NCBI RefSeq assembly: GCF_014839805.1
Contig: NC_051141.1
Coordinates: forward strand, 10,300,777 to 10,364,776
From: Manduca sexta
Lineage: Eukaryota > Arthropoda > Insecta > Lepidoptera > Sphingidae
Direction: 5' to 3'
DNA: 64,000 nucleotides
The notes under the pieces are model-generated. The model searched no databases. It was given only the letters and a program-made list of their open reading frames with translations, and was not told the origin of the DNA. A program made the position numbers and the translations under genes. Below are positions 49,701 through 54,829 of the stretch, one piece after another. Every line of letters starts with the position of its first letter. The first letter of the stretch is position 1.

Positions 49701-52700
49701 GGTACTCCTGTAAGACGCAAAATGATACAATATCTCCTATCAACTTTCCTTAAATTTAGTACCCACATTCCCTCTAGCTGAATTACCTATGCATCTTATT
49801 CTTGAAAAAACTTTTTAGTCTTTACTGCACGATTGATACAATTCCTAAATATATAAAAAAGTACATATGTACTTCAGACATGATTTTTGACACTATATTA
49901 TAACAAATTGTATAAGAATTGAGAACCTTTTATTTCTTAATAAAAAACTAAATAGTAAATAGTAAATGTACCGTAACTGTTTGTGTTTTAAATAGACACA
50001 CTGTTTACAAGCTTGACATGTAAAGTCACAGTGACTGTATAGGAAATTCATTTATTTTTACAATTTTTAAAACCCGCCATACTGGCCCATGTAAACGTGT
50101 TGCCTTCCGGGATCAGCTTGTGTATATCCGGTCCCAACAGGCCAGCATATTTGTGTCAACTACCGAGGTGTAAGTATCTCACGTCAGTCAACAGTATATG
50201 AGACCCCACCCCAATTGCCATCAGGTGCAGATGAATCATTACGCCGTGATCGTATAAAAAAATAATAAAGAATTCAGGTATTTGTTAGGATAGGGTGTTT
50301 CTGATATTTTTGGGGCAGTATCACATCGTTTCGAATATATCGTTGTCGATTTTGAGAGTCGACATCCTGAACCCAAAAGATCGAGCACTAAACCTCAAGA
50401 CAATGTTAGCTGTTCCTACGTAGATCGGGCGGATGTTTGACATTGGTCTACAAAGTAAACATTAAAATTTTATAATTTCTTTAAAGATTGATTACCTACT
50501 TGTACTCAGGGTTTTTCTTACGATTTTATTATTAATTTTTGAAATTTGCTATTGTCCCTATTATAAAGGTATAGTATAGATTTTAAGGGCTTTCTTTTCC
50601 ACCGATATTTGTTTTATGGCTAATAATATTTTCCCGAAAAAAAGAAGCTATCCTATGTGCCCCTATCCCCTTAGCCCTGGCGCTCCCTTCGAGACCTGGT
50701 GCCACAAGCCAACACCTTTTTGCCTCACCCTAAAGTCGGACCTGCTTATTATGTATAATTTATGAAATTAATAAATTGTTGACACTTTGTCACATAAAAG
50801 CTTTTGTTGACTCATCAGTATTTCTTTAAAACAAAGTTGTATGTAGCGATGACACTAACACTTTTCCCAGGAATAAGGGTAACAAATATGTATGTTTAAT
50901 ATGTATTTTGGTGCTAAAAACCACCAAAATACATATTACACATTCCTCCTAAAATCCAAAATAAAGATTAAAATTTTAAATATTTTTCTAAAAATCAATG
51001 CATAATAATGTTTTTACATGTTTAGTAAAAGAACCAATTCCCATAAAAATATTAGAGCAAAATTTGTTGATAATAATCTGTAAAGTTAAGGTTTTGCAGA
51101 AGTAACTTGATTCCTCGGGGAAGCCGATAGACATTTTGGAAAATGTTCGAAATAAAATGCAACATTTTATCAAGAACGTCCTGGACCTGATAATGGAATA
51201 GACTAGGCACAAACTGATCTAAACTGTAGATATTCCCCGTGCGGGATTTGTTGCACTGTATTTTTTATACTTACATAATATATTAGTATCTTAGATCTTC
51301 TACTATTCGTTTTAATATATAAATTTTGCCATAATCTATAATAGTATAAATTTGAAATTGTATCCAGTATGAATCATATCAAACCAATAAAATTATATTT
51401 ATACTTGCATTTCCACCACCATAAGAGTATTATACTAACCCAGAGCTTTTATATCTACTATATTTTTTTTGGGAGAAGTCATTAATTTATATAATTATAT
51501 AACTTGTTCCAAAAAATCTATATATATAAAAATGAATCCCTATTTCCTTTGGTCACGCCATTACGCGTGAACGGGTGAAACAATTTCGCTAATTCTTGTT
51601 TTATTATATTAATTATTGTCAGGTGAAGGTTCTTATGAAAGAAAAAATTAAGGAAGTTGAGCGGAACATTAGAAAATTTAAGAAAACTTAACGACAATAT
51701 AAATTTTGCATAGATGTCAGTTGGTTGACATAACTGTCAGCGATTAACAGAATGCGCGCTGCAAATTCATAGTTAAGACGGGACAACTTATTATAAAGTC
51801 AAAAACGTATTCTTACATACAATGTCAACAGCAGTGATTTATTAGATACAATATATTATCAAAAAAGTAATATATGTTATTAGAAACCTACACGGACATA
51901 CAAAACAAATCTCACATACACTATAAATGTAACAACTGATTTCACAAAAAGTAAAATACTATCCCCCTTATTCATAGACATTTTTTATCTAAGGACGGAG
52001 TAAAGCTCACAGCTTTATTCCGTCAACAAGTTTATTCTCAATGCTGACGGCATGGCAGCCTTTGCAGTGCATAGTCATAGGGCCGTTGTGATTGGCTAAT
52101 ATTGTTGTATCTCAATATTCACAGTTTTACTCTGTCCTTAGATAAGAAACGTCTATGCATAAGTGGGTTAGTATGTAACTAGTGACTTTTATTTTATATT
52201 ACTCTTGTAGCCGCTGCTCGCTACTTGAAAAAGTCCTCGCTTTCAAGCTACCAATTAGGCATTGCATACCATTTTAATTATATCCTATTTTTTCTCAATA
52301 TTTCTATTTGCTATGATAAAAGCTCTGGGTTCTAAAAATGATCGTATTGATTTACACATTTATGGAAATTTTCCTAATATACGTCCAAACTACTTCATGA
52401 AAATCAAATATCACCATCGTGATAATCCAGACAAAAGTATTTTTTCTATCGAAATTTACAATTTTTTTTAACAAATAGGTATAAGCTCTTGCCATAAACT
52501 CAATTGAAAAAATATGCATATAGGGTGGTTCGATGCCGAACACGTCTTCAAGCGTGCCGTTCCTGCTGACGTCATCGATGCAGTCGATCCGATCGCGCCG
52601 GCCCTCCGCCTGCCTCAGCAGCTCACAGGGTTCTGGCATCCTACAGCAACTCAGCAGCGGCATGGTAAGACATCTGCCCGTCGGCACCTCTAGCCGTATA

Positions 52701-52826
52701 CAGGCCCAGGCGCCGCATCATTGGAGTACTCTCCAAGGCGCCACAGCCGCCGGTTACAACGCTCTGCAACAAACTGCGATGGCAGTCCGGAAGTGTCCCT
52801 CATTAAATATCACCCTCACCCGCTAA
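22521..52826 (+). CDS. SCYL2: SCYL2-like pseudokinase gene (whole, spliced; 5' end missing)
   Basis: Fifteen GT-AG exons join in compatible phases into about 863 codons colinear with animal SCYL2 (CVAK104), a clathrin- and AP-2-associated trafficking protein of endosomes and trans-Golgi. With roughly 60 missing N-terminal codons the total approaches the ~930 aa of vertebrate SCYL2. Order seen: N-lobe remnant (exon 1), C-lobe (exons 2-6), HEAT-like helices (7-11), disordered Ser/Pro/Gly tail (12-15). Catalytic residues are absent: the VAIK-lysine position reads Phe (SVFF), the HRD motif reads HRN, and the DFG position reads LEF, so it is a pseudokinase, as known for the family. The APE motif (APEV) is kept. 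One exon carries a 1-nt surplus. The first coding exon was not found. Identification rests on recalled family sequence, not a database search. Confidence 0.93.
22746..25917 (+). other. SCYL2: SCYL2 intron 1 (of window)
   Basis: GT-AG intron of 3.17 kb. It contains the LINE insertion at 24476-25054. The 77-aa and 68-aa frames at 23143-23376 have no coding signature. Confidence 0.9.
24476..25054 (-). mobile_element. 5'-truncated LINE 3' end with 15-bp TSD
   Basis: 579 bp bracketed by perfect 15-mers acgggctataatacc at 24461-24475 and 25055-25069. The + strand starts with ttttttgttttgg (poly-A complement) and ends attccacagggcgg. Same family as 32902-33986. Only 3'-UTR sequence is present, and the many overlapping open frames are GC-rich shadows. 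The perfect TSD indicates a fairly recent insertion into SCYL2 intron 1. Confidence 0.93.
25918..26082 (+). CDS. SCYL2: SCYL2 exon 2: hinge and start of C-lobe
   Basis: 55 codons, phase 0/0, with acceptor tgtgcag and donor gtaagt. The first two thirds are a Pro/Gln-rich linker (QQPVMPHP, APPS-like and QPPQRPP stretches) that is longer than in vertebrates. The end, YSFLDIELRYGLLQ, matches the conserved family segment YDVETKYGLLQ. GC content rises sharply against the AT-rich flanks. Confidence 0.93.
26083..27371 (+). other. SCYL2: SCYL2 intron 2
   Basis: 1.29-kb GT-AG intron, AT-rich. No element identified. Confidence 0.88.
27372..27492 (+). CDS. SCYL2: SCYL2 exon 3: degenerate catalytic loop
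   Basis: 121 nt (40 codons plus 1), acceptor ttactag, donor gtgcgt. It reads IIEALHYLHYTARQIHRN, then VCPQVIIVTKRGTWKLFGLE, aligning with SCYL2 'GLSFLH...VHGNITPENIIL...GAWKIMGFDF'. HRD is replaced by HRN and DFG by LEF, so two catalytic acidic residues are missing. The acceptor has a weak pyrimidine tract, but the frame and alignment fix the boundary. Confidence 0.92.
27493..29138 (+). other. SCYL2: SCYL2 intron 3
   Basis: 1.65-kb intron. No repeat or ORF that I can support. Confidence 0.85.
29139..29234 (+). CDS. SCYL2: SCYL2 exon 4: activation-segment region
   Basis: 96 nt, phase 1 in and phase 1 out, acceptor tatgcag, donor gtaaat. After joining it reads ENIIGSDPTDMISVPPWSIK, then VAKISQPNLDFMG. 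This corresponds to the variable segment before the APE motif; the 'QPNLDFM' part matches family 'LPNPEYL'. It lies only 75 nt upstream of a TIR element inserted in the next intron (29310-29717). Confidence 0.9.
29310..29717. mobile_element. Non-autonomous TIR element, 408 bp, 40-bp TIRs
   Basis: The left end gggtcattttgacactgcgt continues to accacatac and is repeated inverted at the right end (gtatgtggtttcatttagta...aatgaccc, to 29717) with about two mismatches in 40. Internal sequence is AT-rich and has no transposase. A partial copy lies at 21531-21667. It lies in SCYL2 intron 4. Confidence 0.88.
30163..30308 (+). CDS. SCYL2: SCYL2 exon 5: APE motif and helix F region
   Basis: 146 nt (2 + 48 codons), acceptor ccattacag, donor gtaagt. 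It reads APEVQTNGHCNILSDMFSLG, then LVICAVFNFGKPLIQANN. It matches family 'LAPEY...ASDMYSLGTVMYAVFNKGKPIF'. The APE motif and the helix-F Asp (SDMFSLG) are retained. Confidence 0.95.
31120..31400 (-). repeat. Direct repeat in the presumed LINE 3' UTR
   Basis: Two diverged copies about 169 bp apart begin near 31122 and 31291 (tcagaa-gctatcantnt-aaa-gttatta then aggactaaac-tctaacttt). They lie just downstream, on the minus strand, of the reverse-transcriptase C-terminus at 31422-31772. Confidence 0.6.
31422..31772 (-). pseudogene. LINE ORF2 C-terminal fragment (Jockey/I-like)
   Basis: 116-aa frame with ALRLRSGHISSNKF followed by CLSCGSVDDVYHILMKC, the terminal Arg-rich motif and Cys-Cys-His-Cys knuckle found at the C-termini of non-LTR retrotransposon polymerases. 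The catalytic palm is missing. Its ORF1-like relic lies just upstream on the same strand. Confidence 0.8.
32009..32257 (-). pseudogene. LINE ORF1 (gag-like) fragment
   Basis: 82-aa frame with PSQNSTYAEVVTTQ and SKKIKRRIKGEFED. The TYAEV motif plus a basic patch occurs in ORF1 proteins of Jockey/I-like LINEs. Same strand as, and about 240 bp from, the ORF2 C-terminus at 31422-31772, implying a large internal deletion. Confidence 0.6.
32902..33986 (-). mobile_element. 5'-truncated R1-like LINE with 15-bp TSD
   Basis: 1085 bp bracketed by perfect 15-mers atgattgaactgact at 32887-32901 and 33987-34001. The + strand opens with ttttttctttttttttttttt (poly-A complement). The right 420 bp encode the ORF2 C-terminus on the minus strand, and the remainder is 3' UTR shared with 24476-25054 (ggggataccgtggtggaatt). 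Confidence 0.95.
33564..33980 (-). pseudogene. R1-like LINE ORF2 C-terminus
   Basis: 138-aa frame. Visible: RRAAVEEWRLRLE, then LTGHGCFGEYLYRI, then a zinc knuckle with Cys at CHCDNC, His in TAQHTLEIC and a final Cys, the arrangement typical of R1-clade polymerases. The 5' part (endonuclease and RT palm) is absent by truncation, and a stop near 33564 appears to come from a small frame shift. The overlapping 189-aa and 94-aa + frames are shadows. Confidence 0.85.
34002..34350 (+). mobile_element. tRNA-derived SINE
   Basis: tRNA-like head with A-box-like TGGCGTAGTTATAATTG and B box GGTTCGAATCCCGGGT (about 34055-34070). The body includes gtgatacccccgtgcctcgg and gtaatgtcggcttgccatct, and the end is near tagccgccgtggtcaaaatt. 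A different family from 46317-46642. The LINE at 32902 inserted exactly at its 5' edge. Confidence 0.8.
34683..34813 (+). CDS. SCYL2: SCYL2 exon 6: end of pseudokinase domain
   Basis: 131 nt (43 codons plus 2), acceptor ttatttgcag, donor gtgaga. It reads LDQQVNAMLPRLPGALQEAV, then QRLLSRDPHPRPSTQLLPLI, ending KYF. It matches family 'LDQL...IPEEVREHVKLLL...RPDADQM'. The helix-I Arg-Pro (HPRPST) is present. GC-rich exon in AT-rich surroundings. Confidence 0.94.
34814..36431 (+). other. SCYL2: SCYL2 introns 6 and 7 (flanking exon 7)
   Basis: 34814-35144 and 35269-36431. AT-rich. A short repeat-like piece at 35990-36060 (ccagcggagcggcaaacgag). Confidence 0.8.
35145..35268 (+). CDS. SCYL2: SCYL2 exon 7: linker into HEAT-like region
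   Basis: 124 nt (1 + 41 codons), acceptor caatag, donor gtatgt. It reads CQSEAAIQAMQFLDVITMKD, then PNQKANFYRTTLLDALPYIP, ending K. It matches vertebrate 'LQYFDTLFQRDNLQKSQFFKGLPKVLPKLPK'. Confidence 0.93.
36432..36577 (+). CDS. SCYL2: SCYL2 exon 8: HEAT-like helices
   Basis: 146 nt (48 codons plus 2), acceptor tatttcag, donor gtaaga. It reads KLRWQHVWPALQLEVRTAEV and then LAAVLQPIIWLTNEAASEEF, ending in a VLPTLK helix. It matches the family segment ending 'YVKLILPELGPVFK'. Confidence 0.92.
37184..37916 (+). repeat. Six-copy 123-bp tandem array
   Basis: ctccgctcctattgg (one copy ctccactcc) recurs at 37184, 37307, 37430, 37553, 37675 and 37798, a period of 122-123 bp. Each unit carries tatagcctatagcactcc-like, aaagggctatcc and ccggtagttcctgagattag. 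The last units are most alike; the first is most diverged. Confidence 0.95.
37917..37954 (+). repeat. (CAAA)n microsatellite
   Basis: About nine CAAA repeats directly after the minisatellite. Forms part of the element's 3' tail. Confidence 0.95.
39849..40003 (+). CDS. SCYL2: SCYL2 exon 9: HEAT-like helices, 1-nt frameshift
   Basis: 155 nt, acceptor gttttcag, donor gtattg. Flanking phases (2 in, 0 out) require 154 nt. The first part reads NLMNTPKSVQASVTILENLH then IILKKMPK. The second part, in the +1-shifted frame, reads HEINSDVMPLLYNGLDNNTN then QIQ. Both halves match SCYL2. The break falls at an A-run near 39929-39934. Without the surplus base the phases fit. Read literally, a stop follows ARDQQ. 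Either an assembly or sequencing homopolymer error, or a true allele lesion. Confidence 0.9.
40113..40364 (+). pseudogene. Possible transposase fragment in SCYL2 intron 9
   Basis: An 83-aa frame, long for this AT-rich sequence, with GRNWLHKRLNKEM resembling the 'GKDWxxGFLKRH' segment of CENP-B/pogo-type DNA-binding domains. No DDE domain follows. Weak, based on one motif. Confidence 0.3.
40505..40754 (+). CDS. SCYL2: SCYL2 exon 10: HEAT-like helices
   Basis: 250 nt (83 codons plus 1), acceptor aattacag, donor gtaagt. It reads TASLIAIQNVSDYIEDKALH and later LILGFYEKVLIRLERTHILE, ending DPDIINRVV. It matches vertebrate 'LIDYPSMKNALIPRIK...LGKILEYLDKW'. The split codon at the 3' end joins exon 11 to give the KLYK sequence. 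Confidence 0.94.
40995..41131 (+). CDS. SCYL2: SCYL2 exon 11: last HEAT-like helices
   Basis: 137 nt (2 + 45 codons), acceptor cgttacag, donor gtacgt. Joined reading: KLYKSMLTERKFGLTTSVMA, then TKMIPSLAPQTVNPALNVDQ and FTNLME. It matches family 'YKCTFTHKKLGITKEQLAGKVLPHLIPLSIENNLNLNQFNSFI'. Confidence 0.94.
41201..41447 (+). CDS. SCYL2: SCYL2 exon 12: end of helical region, start of Ser-rich tail
   Basis: 247 nt (82 codons plus 1), acceptor ttaaatag, donor gtaagg. It begins ILYDMLDNIDKNQRFKLKVD, matching vertebrate 'IKEMLNRLESEHKTKLEQL', then turns into a basic, Ser/Pro-rich disordered stretch (HRPLRHQMST, RKTSSAEDMARKNS) ending in GTGSVGGFK. Confidence 0.92.
41518..41777 (+). CDS. SCYL2: SCYL2 exon 13: disordered tail
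   Basis: 260 nt (2 + 86 codons), acceptor tcacttag, donor gtaagt. It opens STGIGQWFFGSSNSTNNDNN and contains NRRLSDNTLMTPKIRIAPSC and a Gly/Pro/Ser-rich run ending VNLSPPT. RRLS and RRHS look like basophilic kinase sites, an inference from motif only. An antisense open frame over the same bases is a GC-rich shadow. Confidence 0.9.
41976..42044 (+). CDS. SCYL2: SCYL2 exon 14: short tail exon
   Basis: 69 nt, 23 codons, phase 0/0, acceptor tttgacag, donor gtaagt. It reads GYQYRGRGGSGSSLSVPSAS then QCV. Assigned by splice sites, phase and codon bias, since the tail is poorly conserved between phyla. The frame also stays open past the donor to 42371. Confidence 0.78.
42866..42883 (+). CDS. SCYL2: Candidate 18-nt SCYL2 microexon
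   Basis: Eighteen bases coding LARSMI lie between a strong acceptor (ttgttcttctacgcag) and a donor gtgagt. Phase is 0/0, so it can be included or skipped between exons 14 and 15 without changing frame. Position, polypyrimidine tract and donor support it; a chance splice-site pair is possible. Confidence 0.5.
45076..45118 (+). mobile_element. hAT-like terminal fragment
   Basis: cagggctcccctaactgtgc followed by gtcgcgactctctgg resembles the terminal inverted repeat style of hAT elements (CAGGG-TCCCCAA-). No matching opposite end found. Confidence 0.35.
45231..46190. mobile_element. Non-autonomous element with repeated subterminal motif
   Basis: A motif GGGG(A/T)TGGTTGA(C/T) or close variant occurs at 45246 and 45407 (+) and inverted at 45775, 45800 and 46161. 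The outermost copies lie in similar ends (gtaggggacactgggg versus the complement gtaggagagaccgggg). No transposase ORF is present. Confidence 0.5.
46317..46642 (+). mobile_element. tRNA-derived SINE, 10-bp TSD
   Basis: Head gcaatagcctagttgggtgt with B box GGTTCAAATCCC about 40 bases in. The body has ggtgaaggaaaacatcgtga and ggactaaggcctaatccctc, and the tail is TA-rich. Flanked by tatttattaa at 46307-46316 and 46643-46652. Same family as 48587-48922 and 14592-15352. The two overlapping open frames are spurious. Confidence 0.88.
47466..47725. mobile_element. MITE, 260 bp, TSD TTA
   Basis: Ends cccccttattcataaacgtt and the inverse aacgtctatgaataaggggg. Inverted similarity runs in to gtgataacaag/cttgttatcac and to the accaatcacaacggccc segments. 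Flanked by TTA (47463-47465, 47726-47728). A 3-bp TWA-type TSD fits PIF/Harbinger-derived MITEs. Confidence 0.88.
47822..48088 (+). repeat. Dispersed repeat family B, copy 2
   Basis: attaaaatgaatccctattt ... ttgtcaggagaaggtt...tatgaaagaaaaa ... aactgtcagcgattgacaga ... atagttaagacgggacaacg. Same unit as 7550-7815 (inverted) and 51518-51785. Confidence 0.8.
48093..48271. mobile_element. MITE-like TIR element, ~178 bp
   Basis: Left end ggggccttattctctatccc and right end acagaataaaggccc are inverted copies, with further inner matches (tgtaac, catgtta). It starts right after repeat B copy 2. No clear TSD found. Confidence 0.65.
48587..48922 (-). mobile_element. tRNA-derived SINE, 12-bp TSD
   Basis: Bracketed by tgaataatttta at 48575-48586 and 48923-48934. 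(TAA)n at its left end is the tail, and the pol III head (B-box complement, acccaactaggctatcgccg) is at the right. Full length, with the same features as the copy at 46317-46642 in reverse orientation. Confidence 0.92.
49085..49200 (-). repeat. Dispersed LINE-like tail, family C copy 2
   Basis: Complement of the family C tail: ttttatcgcggttttttata, ttttctcccgacgt, and upstream ttcttatgtttacgcg, matching 61025-61060 (cgcgtaaacataagaaat). Confidence 0.55.
50060..50275 (+). repeat. Dispersed repeat fragment
   Basis: A GC-richer segment with cgggatcagcttgtgtatat, atgagaccccaccccaattg and atcaggtgcagatgaatc, ending in cgtataaaaaaataataa, as in common lepidopteran LINE 3' ends. No ORF. Confidence 0.5.
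51518..51785 (+). repeat. Dispersed repeat family B, copy 3
   Basis: tataaaaatgaatccctatt ... cattacgcgtgaacggg ... ttgtcaggtgaaggttctta ... ataactgtcagcgattaaca ... agttaagacgggacaact. Colinear with copies 1 and 2. Confidence 0.8.
51963..52167. mobile_element. Second, internally deleted copy of the CCCCCTTATTCATA MITE
   Basis: Starts cccccttattcatagacatt, carries atgctgacggcatggcagcc and gggccgttgtgattggctaa, and ends aacgtctatgcataagtggg followed by TTA. About 55 bp shorter than 47466-47725 and rearranged inside. It ends about 355 bp before the last SCYL2 exon. Confidence 0.82.
52524..52826 (+). CDS. SCYL2: SCYL2 last coding exon (exon 15)
   Basis: 101 codons including a TAA stop. It enters in phase 0 after acceptor gcatatag and reads GGSMPNTSSSVPFLLTSSMQ then SIRSRRPSACLSSSQGSGIL, a Ser-rich tail like exons 12-14. 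The acceptor lacks a good pyrimidine tract. A GTAAGA sits inside the exon at 52663 and could be a donor. GC-rich, codon-like sequence continues about 220 bp past the stop in other frames, so the true C-terminus is less certain than the start. Confidence 0.7.
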   Translation, partial: GGSMPNTSSSVPFLLTSSMQSIRSRRPSACLSSSQGSGILQQLSSGMVRHLPVGTSSRIQAQAPHHWSTLQGATAAGYNALQQTAMAVRKCPSLNITLTR

Positions 52827-53423
52827 ATACACTAGCTGCGCAATGGCTACTGTGAGACGGCGCACTCTTCGTTCATGGCATTCTATTTCCACACAACTGT
52901 TGGACACGCGACGATGCCCCGGCCGCAGCGATGCGACTGCTTACGTCGTGCCACTCCTTCCACCAACGCAGGACCTGCCTATCTCAAGGTCTACTGGGAA
53001 TTATCGCTTTTGTTTTCATTTAGCAAATAGCGATCCCCGTCCGGTCCCTTGATGTTTTGTAGTAATTTGATGTTGTATTTAAATTATCATCATATTTATA
53101 TTATTTGCCAGTGTATTAGGCTAATGAATTTGTTTGTTTTCTATATCATATGTAAGAAATGTTATCACAGACCAAACGAGTTGTAATGATGTAGAAATTT
53201 TGGCAAAATCCTTAATGAATTGTTAAAATGATAACAAACTATTTAAGGAATAAGTTCATATTTTTTTATAATCGTTATTTGCATTCACAATCATTATATT
53301 ATTATAAATTGAATCGTGTAAAGTGAAACACTGCGTAAGCTTTAATCGGTATAATGTGGACATATCACTTATTGGCCAAAGAATGAAAGTGTAACAAAAA
53401 TGTCCATATTGTATTAAAATAAA
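52827..53423 (+). other. SCYL2: SCYL2 3' UTR
   Basis: Sequence between the TAA stop and the first good AATAAA. The first ~220 bases are GC-rich (to about 53050), the rest AT-rich. No other gene is seen here. Confidence 0.55.
53418..53423 (+). terminator. Putative SCYL2 poly(A) signal
   Basis: Canonical AATAAA inside attaaaataaaatg, about 590 nt after the stop, with T/G-rich sequence further downstream (ttgttgttataatag). Poly(A) signals are frequent by chance in sequence this AT-rich. Confidence 0.45.
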
Positions 53424-54317
53424 ATGTAAACATTGAATATTATAATTATCATTAAAGAAAGTGTTATCAAACTGAAAGTATACAGCGTGGTGTTGTATAT
53501 TGGTGCTGTGATATGGTATTGTTATTATGTATGTATATTAGAAAGTAAACTAGAACTTGATTCTTTATGTTTACTGACCTACATGTTCGTCGTATGTCAT
53601 TGTGAATATCCTTTATTGTTGTTATAATAGCGACATATTTTTGTGCCAACTACTTACAAGTATTAGGAGTTTCAGAAACTATCTTCGAATATTAGTTATG
53701 TTTTTCTTAAATGACGGCAAACGTATATGAATTTAAGCCATAAGTTTCTACGCATGTTGCAAAGAATATCAAAGTTCAAGCAGTAAGTACGTACTTGACT
53801 TTGAATATTTGATTGTTATTAACTTTGGACAGTGACCCGGAACTAATATTTAGTCCCCTTCTGCGTGAAGACACTATAATAATATTATATCTAAATCAAA
53901 GAAATCTACCACCGAAGTTTCAATATTTAATATAAAGTACAAAATGTACTTATGTTATTAATCTCTTAAGAGAAAAAATATATTTAAAACAAATAAAAAA
54001 TAAATATATTTCGTAAATAGGAAATGAAGAGATGTACAATATGAAGAATATTTTAAAATATTGAAAAGCTTAGTATTATGTTATATTGTTAATTATTGCG
54101 CAGTGCGCTTACCAAATAACATACGTATTGAGTCTCATAATATTATTATCAATGCTGAGATCTACAAAATAAATATTAATTCTTATTAATCAAACAGACC
54201 CTATCCTAGCTTATTACTTGTGTTTGATTTGCTTTTTCGGCTTATCTTCAAATTACGTAAAGCCTGTAGTGCATACTAAATGGTTTGCTCGTTGATAAGT
54301 GTAAAGTACGTAACCAG
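53424..54317. other. Intergenic, AT-rich
   Basis: No gene seen. Two short overlapping frames at 53433-53649 lack coding features. Confidence 0.5.
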
Positions 54318-54320
54318 TAA

Positions 54321-54413
54321 GGGCTCTTACTCATAAACATGATACGACGTCGTACCGTGCTCGTCGTAAATTTCCACAGTACGACATCGTATCGTGTTTA
54401 TGTGTATGAGCCC
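54321..54413. mobile_element. 93-bp hairpin MITE with TAA TSD
   Basis: Arms gggctcttactcataaacat-gatacgacgtcgtac and gtacgacatcgtatc-gtgtttatgtgtatgagccc pair over about 35 bp, with a ~23-nt loop. Flanked by TAA at 54318-54320 and 54414-54416. TAA target and GGGC termini fit a PIF/Harbinger-type MITE. Confidence 0.88.
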
Positions 54414-54439
54414 TAAGAGTTCCGTTGATGAGATGTATG

Positions 54440-54790
54440 TAGCCGTAGAACTTAGCGTAGCGTAGTGGAGCGGGCGGGCGGGGACCGCGCGGCCGGCCGT
54501 GGCGGACTCATGCTGTCCGCAACCCCTGGCCTCGCACGCGCTTTGATTTTAATCACATTTTTTATTATGGTTGCTTCCAGTACCAGCTGTTTTCCGGGCG
54601 TTCGTAAAGAATTTGATTAACATTAGAGCCGCGTAGCGTAAATCGAGTGCGGGTTGGCACAAGCGCCGGGCCGTGCGAGTACGCGCGTCGCCCGCGCTTC
54701 CCGCGCCTTGCCCCGCGCACCTCGCCCCGCGCCCCGCTCGCCGATCGCCGCCCGTCCGCGCCTCATCGCCGCATACGCTGCTCCGAACTG
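54440..54790. promoter_or_regulatory. CpG-rich island, likely promoter of a neighbouring gene
   Basis: Dense CpG blocks at 54450-54545 (gcgggcgggcggggaccgcg) and 54628-54775 (gccccgcgcccc style) stand out against ~30-35% GC flanks. About 1.0 kb past the SCYL2 poly(A) signal. The minus-strand 68-aa frame inside (Arg/Ala/Gly-rich) is most likely a compositional artefact, though a 5' exon is possible. Confidence 0.5.
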
Positions 54791-54829
54791 ATTCATGAGC
54801 TTCATATTATTAACTAGAAATCTTACCAA

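Larger units (their letters stand above)
42045..52523 (+). other. SCYL2: SCYL2 intron 14 (10.5 kb)
   Basis: The largest intron in the window, split if the 18-nt microexon is used. It contains a read-through open frame to 42371, GC-richer sequence to about 42540, a subterminal-motif element (45231-46190), two SINEs, three MITEs and two copies of repeat family B. 42890-45060 and 46660-47460 show no gene or clear repeat. Confidence 0.8.

Noticed and set aside
53433..53649. Overlapping 64-aa (+) and 60-aa (-) frames after the SCYL2 poly(A) signal
   Set aside because: Low-complexity AT-rich translation with no motif.
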